DNA of 32,822 bases from an uncultured Spirochaetia bacterium (lineage in GTDB: Bacteria > Spirochaetota > Brachyspiria > Brachyspirales > Brachyspiraceae), in contig CAMRCO010000012.1 in assembly GCA_947040945.1 (NCBI GenBank), positions 1-32,822 on the forward strand, in the 5' to 3' direction. Of the stretch, positions 8,883-17,581 are shown piece after piece (position 1 is the stretch's first letter; the number at the start of each line of letters is the position of its first letter). Below the pieces are notes generated by a model, which was given only the letters and a program-made list of their open reading frames with translations, ran no database searches and was not told where the DNA came from. Made by a program: the position numbers and the translations under genes.

Positions 8883-10643
8883 ATGTACTTGCAAAAAATG
8901 AGAGTTTTTAATATGATGATACCCATGAAAAATATAAAATTAATTCTAATTTGTTTAACTGTAATACTAATAACTAGTAACGAAGCATTTTCTCAAGAGA
9001 TAATACCTGTTAGCGAAATTAAAGCTGGTATGAAAGGAATAGGATACACTATTGTTAGTGGCACAAATGTTGAGCCTTTCGATATTGAAGTTGTTTCAAT
9101 CTTAAAAAAATCATGGAATACTAGCGATGCAATTTTAATACGTTTAAGTGGTCTTAATCTTGAACATTCAGGTACTGTTGCTGGAATGAGTGGCTCCCCC
9201 ATTTATATAGATGGTAAACTAGCAGGTGCTCTCGCTTTTGGTTGGCAATATGCTAAAGACCCAATTGCTGGCGTAACTCCTATAGAAGAAATGTATAAAC
9301 TTTATGAAGACCCAAACACCACTCCTATAGTAACTACTTCTATGAGTCAAAACTCTCTTGTAACTCCATTAGTATTTGAAGGATTTGATTCATTCGCATT
9401 TGCAGAATATAAAGATGATTATATTAAAATGGGTTTTCATCCCATACAAATAGGTGGCGGAATTGGCGGATATAATCCATCCACTAATTTTCTTTTTGGA
9501 GATGCTGCTGCTATAGTTTTAATTGATGGCGACATTTCTATGGCAGGCATTGGCACAGTCTCTCACACTGATGACGAGAAATTTTTACTTTTTGGGCATT
9601 CTATGTTTTCTAAGGGCGAATTAAAAGCACCTGTTGCAAAAGCATTTATTAACTCTGTTATAGCTTCAAGACAACTTTCATTTAAACTTGGAGCGGCTTA
9701 TTCTAATTATGTGGGATACACCACCTATGACGGAGCTTTTGGAATATCTGGCGTTTATGGAGATATTCCAGACAATATGATGATACCTATTGAACTCGAC
9801 ATAGAAGATCAAGATTTTTTATCGAGAACATTAAACTTTAGAATAATAAATGACCCTACATATTTTTCTAAACTTTTAGGGCAATCAGTACTTAGTGCTA
9901 TGAAACCGACAGCAGGAGGCGATGAGGAAGGCGTTTTCAGCATAGGATACGAAATATATACAGACTATTTTGACGAACCTTATAAAATTAATCATAGAGT
10001 TGTAAGCTACTCATCTGCTGAAGCTTATAAAAGTCTTTTAGAAACTCTTCTAGCACCTGTCAATTTTTTTGCATATAACACAATTGACCGTGTTGGAATA
10101 ACATCTATAAAAATGTCTATAAAACGAAGTAATATACGTTATGCTTCTTTAACAAGAGCCTCTTTAATAGAAGAAAAAGCAAAAGCAGGCGAGAGAATAC
10201 ACTTAAAACTAACAATTCAAGAATACGGAAGCCCTGAAACGAATATCACAATACCTATCGATTTACCCATATCACTTTCTACAGGTATTTATACAATATT
10301 CGCAGGCAATGAATATATGTATAATGCAGCTGAGCAAACATTTATGCCAAATAAATATATTGTGCGTAATTTAGAAGACGTTATGACTGTATTTAATAAG
10401 TCTTTTGACGACTCTAAACTTAAAGTTTGGCTTTACTCATCAGACAGAGGAGTGTCAGTAAATGGAAACAATTATCCAAACCTACCCCAATCATACTATG
10501 GCATTCTCGCTCGTGATAACACCACAGATAAAGCCGCATACATTAGCTCTATATCTAGTGATATAGATTTACCATACCCAATTTTGGGATTATTAAACAT
10601 TAAAATACTTGTAGAAGGAACAGAAAATTATGAAAATCGTTAA
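8883..10643 (+). CDS. Exported SpoIVB/S55-type peptidase-domain protein
   Basis: An exported protein of up to 586 residues. A hydrophobic signal segment (about 17-35, ending near 'NEAFSQ') follows several possible starts. M16 (8928) gives the most typical signal peptide, M1 is the longest, and none has a strong ribosome site. Residues 40-145 resemble the SpoIVB S55 domain: 'AGMKGIGYTIVSG', then 'SGTVAGMSGSPIYIDG' with the candidate nucleophile S103, then 'KDPIAGVTPIEEM'. A later segment 'FLLFGHSMFSKG' (H239) resembles the family's His loop. The His therefore follows the Ser, the reverse of Bacillus SpoIVB. The remaining roughly 300 residues are beta-rich and unassigned. The CDS overlaps the next gene by 14 bases. 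Sporulation is not implied, since such proteins also occur in Gram-negative non-sporulators. The substrate is unknown. Confidence 0.75.
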   Translation: MYLQKMRVFNMMIPMKNIKLILICLTVILITSNEAFSQEIIPVSEIKAGMKGIGYTIVSGTNVEPFDIEVVSILKKSWNTSDAILIRLSGLNLEHSGTVAGMSGSPIYIDGKLAGALAFGWQYAKDPIAGVTPIEEMYKLYEDPNTTPIVTTSMSQNSLVTPLVFEGFDSFAFAEYKDDYIKMGFHPIQIGGGIGGYNPSTNFLFGDAAAIVLIDGDISMAGIGTVSHTDDEKFLLFGHSMFSKGELKAPVAKAFINSVIASRQLSFKLGAAYSNYVGYTTYDGAFGISGVYGDIPDNMMIPIELDIEDQDFLSRTLNFRIINDPTYFSKLLGQSVLSAMKPTAGGDEEGVFSIGYEIYTDYFDEPYKINHRVVSYSSAEAYKSLLETLLAPVNFFAYNTIDRVGITSIKMSIKRSNIRYASLTRASLIEEKAKAGERIHLKLTIQEYGSPETNITIPIDLPISLSTGIYTIFAGNEYMYNAAEQTFMPNKYIVRNLEDVMTVFNKSFDDSKLKVWLYSSDRGVSVNGNNYPNLPQSYYGILARDNTTDKAAYISSISSDIDLPYPILGLLNIKILVEGTENYENR

Positions 10644-12684
10644 TATAAAAACACTTTTGGTTCTAGGAACTTTGCTTATTAGTTCTTTAAATGTTTATGC
10701 TGGTCTACCTAGACTATTCTCAAGTGATGATAAATCATTTTTTAATAATGCTTCTTATGACGGAATAATGCTTACAGAAAAAGATGAGCTAACACTTGCT
10801 CCTAAAATTACAAAAATGCTAACTTTAGATAAATATGTATGGAAATTACATTATTCTTCTGATGGCACTATATATGCTGGTGTTAGTGGCGAATATGCTG
10901 AAATATATAAAATTAATGCAGACGACAATTCGTATGAACTTTTTATAAAAGCTGAAAATGATATTGCTTTCACAGCTCTAACAACTGATAGCAAAGGCAA
11001 TGTTTATGCGGCAACTGGCCCTAATGGTAAGGTTTATAAGTATGACGAAAATGCTGAACTTATATGGGAAACTACAATTGATGACCTTTATGTTTGGGAT
11101 ATTAAATTAGACAATAATGACAATATTTATCTTGCGACAGGTGGGGACAATGCTAGAGTTTTAAGTGTAACAGAAGACGGAGTGGTAGAAGAGATTATCA
11201 CAACAGATGAAACACATGCGGTAACTCTACACTATGATAATATGAAAGACACTTTTTATGTTGGAACTTCAGGGCGTGGGTTGCTTTTAGAAATTGATGT
11301 AAAAAATAAAAGCTACAGTGTTATTTATGATACAGCTGAAGGCGAGGTTCATACTATAACAACTGATAACCTAGGTAACATTTATTTTGGTACAGCAAAT
11401 AGAGAAAAGTCAGAAAATATACTCCCTTCTGTAATCGATGCTCAAAATGGTCAAGCACAAGGAAAAAGCAATGCATTTAGAAACTCTTTATACAAAGTTG
11501 ATAATGAACAAGTTGTACAAAGATTATTTTTCTTGACTCAAAAACTTGTATTTTCTTTAAGTAGTGATAAAAACAATGATGTATATTTTATTACAGGAGA
11601 CGAAGCTAATATTTACAAAATAGGTGGAGATGATGGACTTCTAAGTTATATAGGCTCTCTTAAAGACAAAACACTAACAACATTTACGCCAACAGATGAC
11701 GGAATATATTTTGCTCTCACCAAAGTGGGCGAAATATATGAAATGGGACATCAATATGCTCTTGAAGGGACATTCACATCTGAAGCATTAAACACCGCTA
11801 TAAAAAGTGAATTTGGTATATTCGATTATAATATCCATAACCCAAGTGCTAACACTAATACTAAAATAGAAGTTTATACAAGAACTGGAAATGTGGCTAG
11901 AGTTGATAAAACTTGGAGTGAGTTTACACTTACAAAAGAATCTAAAATAGAAAGCCCTCCTGCTAGATTTATACAGTTTAAGATAATTATGAAAACAGAT
12001 GATGAGAATGTAACACCTAGAATTACATCTATGTATATATCTTATGTTCCACTAAACTTAGCCCCTAGTGTCCTTAACTTAAAGCTTATTACATTTTATG
12101 AACAACAAAACACAGCTAATGACAGCATAAAACGTCCCCAGCTTGATGAAAGCAAGGCGATGCTTTTGTGGAGTGGAAATGACCCTAACAAAGATAGTCT
12201 TTTATACACTGTAGCATATAGGCTTAGTGGCGAGGAAACATACTACACTTTAGCCACAAATCTTAAAACAAGCTATTATACATTCGATGCTAATGCTATG
12301 GCAGAGGGAATTTACGACTTTAAGGTTACAGTAAGCGACAGATTAGATAATTCTATCGAAACAGCAAAAGAAGAAAGTTTTGAAATATTTAATGAAGTAT
12401 ATGACAACGTCTCTCCTTACATAGAAAACTTTAAGTCCTCAGAAAACACTATAGAGTTTACAGTAAAAGATGACTATTCAATTATTAGATCTGTGAAATA
12501 TGCTTTGGCATTACCTAGAGACTCTAATTGGAATTATATAAGCTCAAGTGATGGTTTAGTTGATTCAAAAACAGAAGACTTCACTTTAAACCTTGAGTTA
12601 ATTGATAATGCATCCTCAATTAGTATAGAAGTTATAGATATTAAGGGCAATACTCGTTATTATAACTTTTTTATAAAGCCTTAA
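10630..12684 (+). CDS. Exported seven-bladed beta-propeller protein with C-terminal beta domains
   Basis: A 684-residue protein with a clear signal peptide (1-24, cut after NVYA). From about 65 to 375 there are seven WD40/NHL-like blades marked by 'GTIYAGV', 'GNVYAATG', 'DNIYLATGG', 'DTFYVGTSG', 'GNIYFGTA', 'NDVYFITGD' and 'DGIYFALT', consistent with a complete propeller. About 385-480 resembles a discoidin/galactose-binding-like fold, 490-590 an Fn3-like domain ('SKAMLLWSGNDPNKDSL ... YDFKVTVSDRL'), and 595-684 another beta domain. It begins within the end of the S55-domain gene (14-base overlap), so the two are translationally coupled. It is likely a periplasmic or surface scaffold working with that protein. 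No catalytic motif is visible. Confidence 0.75.
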   Translation: MKIVNIKTLLVLGTLLISSLNVYAGLPRLFSSDDKSFFNNASYDGIMLTEKDELTLAPKITKMLTLDKYVWKLHYSSDGTIYAGVSGEYAEIYKINADDNSYELFIKAENDIAFTALTTDSKGNVYAATGPNGKVYKYDENAELIWETTIDDLYVWDIKLDNNDNIYLATGGDNARVLSVTEDGVVEEIITTDETHAVTLHYDNMKDTFYVGTSGRGLLLEIDVKNKSYSVIYDTAEGEVHTITTDNLGNIYFGTANREKSENILPSVIDAQNGQAQGKSNAFRNSLYKVDNEQVVQRLFFLTQKLVFSLSSDKNNDVYFITGDEANIYKIGGDDGLLSYIGSLKDKTLTTFTPTDDGIYFALTKVGEIYEMGHQYALEGTFTSEALNTAIKSEFGIFDYNIHNPSANTNTKIEVYTRTGNVARVDKTWSEFTLTKESKIESPPARFIQFKIIMKTDDENVTPRITSMYISYVPLNLAPSVLNLKLITFYEQQNTANDSIKRPQLDESKAMLLWSGNDPNKDSLLYTVAYRLSGEETYYTLATNLKTSYYTFDANAMAEGIYDFKVTVSDRLDNSIETAKEESFEIFNEVYDNVSPYIENFKSSENTIEFTVKDDYSIIRSVKYALALPRDSNWNYISSSDGLVDSKTEDFTLNLELIDNASSISIEVIDIKGNTRYYNFFIKP

Positions 12685-12709
12685 GTCAAGATAAAAAAAG
12701 GAGCTTTTT

Positions 12710-13006
12710 ATGAGTAAATTTCCTTGCGTATGGTGTGGTAAAAATATAGAAGTAATAGAAAATCAAGCAACAATGGACACTTGCGAAGAATGTGAAGAGT
12801 ATTTTGAAGAACATATTGATGATATCGCAAAATCTCTAAATAAACTATTATTAGAAAATGAATCTATTAATATTGAAAGTTGCGAAGACAAATCAGAATA
12901 TGCTATAAGAAGTTATTCTCTAATAACAGCAATTCACATGATAAGTTCAAAACCTAAAATAGAGTTTAAAGATAGCAAGTTCTTAAAGCATTTAGATTCT
13001 AAGTAA
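12710..13006 (+). CDS. Small zinc-ribbon protein
   Basis: A 98-residue protein with two CxxC knuckles near the N-terminus, C6-x2-C9 ('PCVWCG') and C25-x2-C28 ('DTCEECEEY'), likely a single zinc-binding ribbon. The remainder is acidic and helical without recognisable homology. The start is supported by a strong ribosome site (AAAGGAG, 6 bases of spacing). It lies 25 bases after the propeller gene and is probably co-transcribed. Its last 8 bases overlap the convergent gene on the minus strand. Function is unknown; zinc ribbons of this size often contact nucleic acid or protein. Confidence 0.7.
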   Translation: MSKFPCVWCGKNIEVIENQATMDTCEECEEYFEEHIDDIAKSLNKLLLENESINIESCEDKSEYAIRSYSLITAIHMISSKPKIEFKDSKFLKHLDSK

Positions 13007-13991
13007 ACAAGTAAATTGCGACTATAATAAAACATATAATCCATATCAAAAAAAATAGTAGGGAGTTTACAAACCATTGTGGCATTTCAACTTTATTATT
13101 TTTAGTAAGAGTATTAACTTTATGTTCTTTATCTAGAGTTAATACTCTAATATGCTCTGTTTCTATAATTTTAGAATATACTCCATCAGCAAGTTTAACT
13201 AAAACCACAATTTCTGAATTATTATTTATAAACTTCTCTACTATTGTAGCAGGTGCTCTATAATAATTATTTTTTATATCTATGTTACCACCTATGCTCT
13301 CAATAAAAATATCTCCAACTTCATCAGAATTTATCTTTACAATAATTTCATCACCAATATTTAACATAGTAATAGGAGTTCCAGAAACTGGAGCAACATA
13401 AAAATCTGACTTAATCATTACATATTCATCATTATGTATTTTTGAAAATGTCTTATCAATAGCCGTCTGAATAACTTTATCATCTTCACCATTTGACATA
13501 TTAGGTAAAAATGAATTATTTTCTACATAAGAAGATATATTATTCTTTTGTTCTATCATACTATTAAGTTCTGTTTCTTCAAAATAAAGATCTATCAAGG
13601 CTGATTGATCTTCCAATAAAGTTTTAATTTCTTTCTCAAAAAAAGATATAGCTTCTTTTCTATTATTATTGAGTTCATATAAAAGTATAGAATCAATAGT
13701 TTCTTCAGTTAATATTTTTTTTATACTCATTTCTACAGATGTAATTATCCTTAAATGAATATCCACTATCAACTTTTTAATTAATCTCATTGCCTTTTCA
13801 ATAGATACCCAACCCTTAAAAGCATCTGTCTCATTAGCAAAATATATATTATTAGAAATGCCACAAACAATATCAACAATGTCTTTTTTTTCTTTATCTA
13901 AAAAAAGCAAAATAGATATATAACGTGAGCGAATATAACTTCTTGCCGATATTTTAACTACAATAATTGTATTATTAATATTTTCAGACAT
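12999..13991 (-). CDS. Unrecognised protein with a C-terminal membrane anchor
   Basis: A 330-residue protein that I do not recognise. It is cytosolic or coiled/helical over about 1-170, including a charged helical stretch at 95-165. A beta-rich segment from about 190 to 290 follows ('YVAPVSGTPITMLNIGDEIIV' and 'YYRAPATIVEKF'), resembling a small barrel that tests glycine-rich turns. A single hydrophobic segment closes the protein (about 305-329, 'FVNSLLFFLIWIICFIIVAIY'). This is the layout of a tail-anchored protein. It lies 22 bases behind deoD and is likely co-transcribed. Its 3' end overlaps the convergent zinc-ribbon gene. The ribosome site is weak. Confidence 0.6.
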   Translation of the reverse strand: MSENINNTIIVVKISARSYIRSRYISILLFLDKEKKDIVDIVCGISNNIYFANETDAFKGWVSIEKAMRLIKKLIVDIHLRIITSVEMSIKKILTEETIDSILLYELNNNRKEAISFFEKEIKTLLEDQSALIDLYFEETELNSMIEQKNNISSYVENNSFLPNMSNGEDDKVIQTAIDKTFSKIHNDEYVMIKSDFYVAPVSGTPITMLNIGDEIIVKINSDEVGDIFIESIGGNIDIKNNYYRAPATIVEKFINNNSEIVVLVKLADGVYSKIIETEHIRVLTLDKEHKVNTLTKNNKVEMPQWFVNSLLFFLIWIICFIIVAIYLFT

Positions 13992-14013
13992 AAAATATAA
14001 CCTATTTTAAACC

Positions 14014-14718
14014 TTAAGCTAGCGACAAAGCTATTTCCATCATATCAGTAAATGTTTTCTCTCTAGCATCTGCTGTTGTTGATTCCCCTGTAACTAAAGA
14101 ATCAGAAATAGTAAGCATGCACAAAGCATTTACAGAAGCAAAAGCTGCATTCATGTAAAGAGCTGCCGCCTCCATTTCCACAGCTAAAACTCCCATTTTA
14201 GGCCATTTAGTATGTGGTGCTGAAACATTATAAAATACATCAGCTGACAAAACATTCCCTACATGATACTTAATATTTTTTGACTTAGCAAAATCAACTG
14301 ACCTCTCAAGTAAATCATAGCTTGCAATCGGAGCATAAGTCCCCGGGAGTTCAAATTGTGAAACGTAACTAGATTCAGTTGAAGCCCCCAAAGCAAAAAC
14401 AATTTCTCCAATACTAACATCTTTTACTAAAGCACCAGCACTCCCTACTCTAATAAGATTCTTACAACCATAAAAATGTATAAGTTCATAAGAGTATAGA
14501 CCCATAGATGGCATTCCCATTCCTGTTCCCTGTACTGATACTTCTTTGCCTTTATATTTACCTGTAAACCCTAACATGTTGCGTACGCTATTGTACTGTA
14601 CAACATCAGTTAAGAAATTTTCAGCTATAAACTTAGCTCTTAATGGATCACCCGGGAGCAAAATTGTTTCAGCAATATCGCCTTTTTTAGCGCCTATATG
14701 TGGTGTTGGTGTTGACAT
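14014..14718 (-). CDS. deoD: Purine-nucleoside phosphorylase, DeoD type
   Basis: A 234-residue hexameric-type purine nucleoside phosphorylase, cleaving purine (deoxy)ribonucleosides with phosphate to base and (deoxy)ribose-1-phosphate. Signatures are 'HIGAKKGDIAETILLPGDP', 'GTGMGMPSMGLYSYEL', 'LAVEMEAAALY' and the catalytic Asp/Arg region 'TISDSLVTGE ... DAREKTF'. The catalytic Asp is kept, but the residue after it is Ser where many DeoD proteins have His ('SDH'). The AGGAGG-like ribosome site is excellent. It has its own promoter just inside the end of the upstream gene. A nucleoside hydrolase is also encoded at the right end of the window, suggesting scavenging of nucleosides. Confidence 0.93.
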   Translation of the reverse strand: MSTPTPHIGAKKGDIAETILLPGDPLRAKFIAENFLTDVVQYNSVRNMLGFTGKYKGKEVSVQGTGMGMPSMGLYSYELIHFYGCKNLIRVGSAGALVKDVSIGEIVFALGASTESSYVSQFELPGTYAPIASYDLLERSVDFAKSKNIKYHVGNVLSADVFYNVSAPHTKWPKMGVLAVEMEAAALYMNAAFASVNALCMLTISDSLVTGESTTADAREKTFTDMMEIALSLA

Positions 14719-14767
14719 AAAAAATATACCTCCTAGATTAATTCTAACTCATTCTACACTAAACTAT

Positions 14768-14797
14768 ATTATATGCAAGTACAACATAATAAGTTTA
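14768..14797 (-). promoter_or_regulatory. Candidate deoD promoter
   Basis: Minus strand: -35-like TAAACT (14792-14797), 18-base spacer, perfect -10 TATAAT (14768-14773). It lies about 50 bases before the deoD start and slightly overlaps the end of the preceding gene, which supports independent transcription of deoD. Confidence 0.5.
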
Positions 14798-15733
14798 CGA
14801 ATTAACACATAAGCAGTAGCATTTATATTTTTCAATAAAATGAACAGGATTATATGACATCTTAGCACGCCTTAAACCTATGTCGCCTGTATCTTGCTCC
14901 CTATTAACATATGCATAATCAACATCTTGATTATGCATAAGAAACAGTTTATTAATAGCTTGGTAAGAACCTCTGTGGTCTTTGTCGCCTCTCTCAGAAT
15001 GTACTACAAATGTATCTCTCATCGAAGCACACGCAATTGTATATGCAACTATTTGATCATCTAAAATCAAAACCCCACCTTTTATTCCTTTAATATTATT
15101 CCAATTGTCTAAAAGAGAATGTATCATCATAACATCAGCTTCTGCTCTAATTTCATGAGTGGCAATTTTGTCTTTATCAAAAGCTTCAATTGATTCATCA
15201 TGCTCTTCATTTTGGGTTTCTTTTTCTGCTTTCTCCCACTTCTCCTCAAATTTTAATATATCAGGAATTATACTCTCATCAATATTTTTATAAACATAAT
15301 CATTTTTTATAAATTGATTAAATAGATTTTTCTTTTTATGAAATTTTTTGCCTTTAAGCTCAATTAGTTCATTCATATCATAAACATATTCCCACTCATC
15401 ACGGAGCTCTGTTGTCTTCATAAGATTTTTTTCTTCCCACATTAAAGCAAGAGTTTTAGGCACTCTAAGTATCGACTCACCTGAAATATCACATGGAGAG
15501 TTTTTAATAAAATCATATTTATTCCAATCTCCAACAGGTGCCCAATATAATTTGTAGGGAGAGCATTGCCTAATCCAAACTAAATCTTCTGAAAAAGCCC
15601 ACTCAAGCCTATAAATATCTTTAAGACCGAATAGGTTTACGAACGTATAGTCAGCTGATTGCTCTGGAGTAACCTTAAAATATTCATTATATAAATCTTG
15701 CTTTTCAATACTTATAGGTTCAAATTTGAGCAT
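14795..15733 (-). CDS. DUF2156 / phosphatidylglycerol lysyltransferase-like acyltransferase
   Basis: A GNAT-fold protein of 312 residues from the preferred start at 15733 (MLKFEPISIEKQ); an upstream ATG at 15754 has no ribosome site, whereas AAAGG precedes 15733. It matches the soluble DUF2156 family (related to the C-terminal domain of lysyl-phosphatidylglycerol synthase). Typical elements are 'ADYTFVNLFGLKDIYRLEW' near the N-terminus, 'KKFHKKKNLFNQFIKND' in the middle and 'DYAYVNREQDTGDIGLRRAKMSYNPVHFIEKY' (key residues N-R-E-Q-D and L-R-x-A-K-x-S-Y-x-P) at the end. An acyl or aminoacyl transfer is likely, with unknown acceptor. It overlaps the preceding gene by 14 bases in the kdsA operon, pointing to the cell envelope. 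Confidence 0.8.
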   Translation of the reverse strand: MLKFEPISIEKQDLYNEYFKVTPEQSADYTFVNLFGLKDIYRLEWAFSEDLVWIRQCSPYKLYWAPVGDWNKYDFIKNSPCDISGESILRVPKTLALMWEEKNLMKTTELRDEWEYVYDMNELIELKGKKFHKKKNLFNQFIKNDYVYKNIDESIIPDILKFEEKWEKAEKETQNEEHDESIEAFDKDKIATHEIRAEADVMMIHSLLDNWNNIKGIKGGVLILDDQIVAYTIACASMRDTFVVHSERGDKDHRGSYQAINKLFLMHNQDVDYAYVNREQDTGDIGLRRAKMSYNPVHFIEKYKCYCLCVNS

Positions 15734-16274
15734 TATTTTTAGACCTTTTATCATTAATAATTTTTGTAACTATATTTAATATATTCTTTTTATCATAATC
15801 ATCCTTAAATAGAAACCTTATCATAAACCTTAAATATGGATTATATACATATACAGTTTCTTTTATAGTTAAAGTAGTTTGATTTTGAGCATTGTCTTTA
15901 AGTTCAAAACTCCAAAGCGAAGTATAATCTTTACTCGTCTTAACCAAAGATATAAGATTATTTTCTACATAGTTCACAATATTATATTTTTCTTTTTTTC
16001 GACCATTACCATAATACTCAATTAGTGTAGGATGTTCATCATCTTTAGTTTTAATATCAACAAATTTTAGCTTTTTTTTCCATTTTGAAAAATTTTTATA
16101 ATTAGTAAGAATAAAAAAAACCACTTCCCTACTAGCATTTATTGTTCTACTTTTCTTAAATGTAAACGAAGAAGGTATTGTAAAACCAATTAATGTTGGA
16201 ACTAATAGAAGAAGCATCAAAATAACAAATGACAAAATAAGATACGATATTAAAGATGTTTGTAATGGAATCAC
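15720..16274 (-). CDS. Membrane-anchored SRPBCC-like protein
   Basis: A 184-residue protein starting at a GTG codon that overlaps the stop of the preceding gene (GTGA at 16271-16274). No earlier start is possible in this arrangement and the next Met is 19 residues further, within the hydrophobic segment. Residues 8-35 form a membrane anchor. From about 40 the sequence resembles a polyketide-cyclase/START-like (SRPBCC) lipid-binding fold: 'SRTINASREVVFFILTNYKNFSKWKKKL' (a typical strand-helix opening, key words only) and 'SLWSFELKDNAQNQTTLTIKE'. It probably binds a hydrophobic ligand at the membrane. The function is unknown; the operon context is envelope-related. Confidence 0.65.
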   Translation of the reverse strand: MIPLQTSLISYLILSFVILMLLLLVPTLIGFTIPSSFTFKKSRTINASREVVFFILTNYKNFSKWKKKLKFVDIKTKDDEHPTLIEYYGNGRKKEKYNIVNYVENNLISLVKTSKDYTSLWSFELKDNAQNQTTLTIKETVYVYNPYLRFMIRFLFKDDYDKKNILNIVTKIINDKRSKNNAQI

Positions 16275-17566
16275 TTTTTCTTACCAGTAGAATTATAAAA
16301 CTTAGAATTATAATAATAAGGAGAAATTTTATTAAATATAATTAAAATTATACCAACAAGAGGAATACCAATAAGAACTCCAACAAATCCAAATAATACC
16401 CCACCTATAATTGTCGCAAACATTACAGCTATTGCATGTATCTTCACAGATCTTCCAAGTATTTTTGGAGCTAAAAAACCTGAGTCAATAATTTGTATTA
16501 CTCCATAAACAAGTATCATTTTTATAATTCCATGCCACCACACAGCATCAGTCGCCATAGCTACAAGTAATGCTACTAAAAAAGCAACAAATGGTCCAAT
16601 AAAAGGTATAAAATTGAAAACCCCACGCATAAACGATAAACTTAATACATATTCTGTTTTGGTTATAGTAAGAAGTATATAAGTTAGTACAAAAAATACT
16701 AAAGCAAGTATACTCATACCAACTATATAGTTATTGATTATACGATTAGATACAACAATCATATAATTACAATTGTCTTGCCATCTTAAAGGGATAAGCT
16801 TAGTAAGTTTATTTTCTATTTTCTCAAAATCAAGCATAAAGTAAAAAGTTACAAAAGGAAGTATTACAAAATATGAAAACACCATACTAAATACTGTGGT
16901 TATATTTGTAATTTTAATACTGGTTATATATGTATATAAATCATCTAAAATTCCACCAGCATCAAATAAGAAATCCATAATAATATTTTCATCTAAATAA
17001 AAATCTATATTACTAAATCCGGGTATTGTATTTTTTATCCAACCAGTAACCTCATTAAATATCATACTCATTGTTGTTGCTATGTTTGAAGTTTGGCTTG
17101 TAAGATTATCTAAAATCATCAAAGTCTCTTCCATAAACCTAGGCACTAATATTAAAAATAAAACAAAAGCAAGCCCTGCTAATGGAATAAATATAAGTAT
17201 AACTAAAATTACACGAGGAATACGTTTTTCTAAACTTGTTATAAAAGGGTTAAAGAGATACGCTATTAAACCACCTATTATGAAAGGTGCCATTAAATAG
17301 CTCGCTTTATCAATTACCCACAAAGAAAATAAAAATGACAAAAGTATAATTAATGTCTTTGCCCACATAAAACGTCTAAATGGTATGAGTCCACATAATA
17401 ATACTACAAATACTATTATTGGATTAACAACATCTCTTATCAGATAACAAAAATATAAAAAAGTTATTCCAAGCCCTACAATAAGAAATATTTCCCCACC
17501 AATTGTAACTGAACTTCTAATTTTATTTTTATTTAATACTTTACTGCTTTTATTATATTCTTTCAT
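16271..17566 (-). CDS. AI-2E family (UPF0118) membrane transporter
   Basis: A 431-residue polytopic inner-membrane protein with about eight hydrophobic segments. C-terminal signatures of the AI-2E/UPF0118 family are 'GVFNFIPFIGPFVAFLVALL' and 'ILGRSVKIHAIAVMFATIIGG ... GFVGVLIGIPL' (key residues P-x-x-G-P and L-G-x-x-x-x-x-H). The family includes the E. coli TqsA exporter and Na+/H+ antiporters, so the substrate cannot be named from sequence. It starts 15 bases after kdsA and is coupled to the SRPBCC-like gene, so it is part of the kdsA transcript. Confidence 0.85.
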   Translation of the reverse strand: MKEYNKSSKVLNKNKIRSSVTIGGEIFLIVGLGITFLYFCYLIRDVVNPIIVFVVLLCGLIPFRRFMWAKTLIILLSFLFSLWVIDKASYLMAPFIIGGLIAYLFNPFITSLEKRIPRVILVILIFIPLAGLAFVLFLILVPRFMEETLMILDNLTSQTSNIATTMSMIFNEVTGWIKNTIPGFSNIDFYLDENIIMDFLFDAGGILDDLYTYITSIKITNITTVFSMVFSYFVILPFVTFYFMLDFEKIENKLTKLIPLRWQDNCNYMIVVSNRIINNYIVGMSILALVFFVLTYILLTITKTEYVLSLSFMRGVFNFIPFIGPFVAFLVALLVAMATDAVWWHGIIKMILVYGVIQIIDSGFLAPKILGRSVKIHAIAVMFATIIGGVLFGFVGVLIGIPLVGIILIIFNKISPYYYNSKFYNSTGKKK

Positions 17567-17581
17567 ATTGAAAATAATCCC

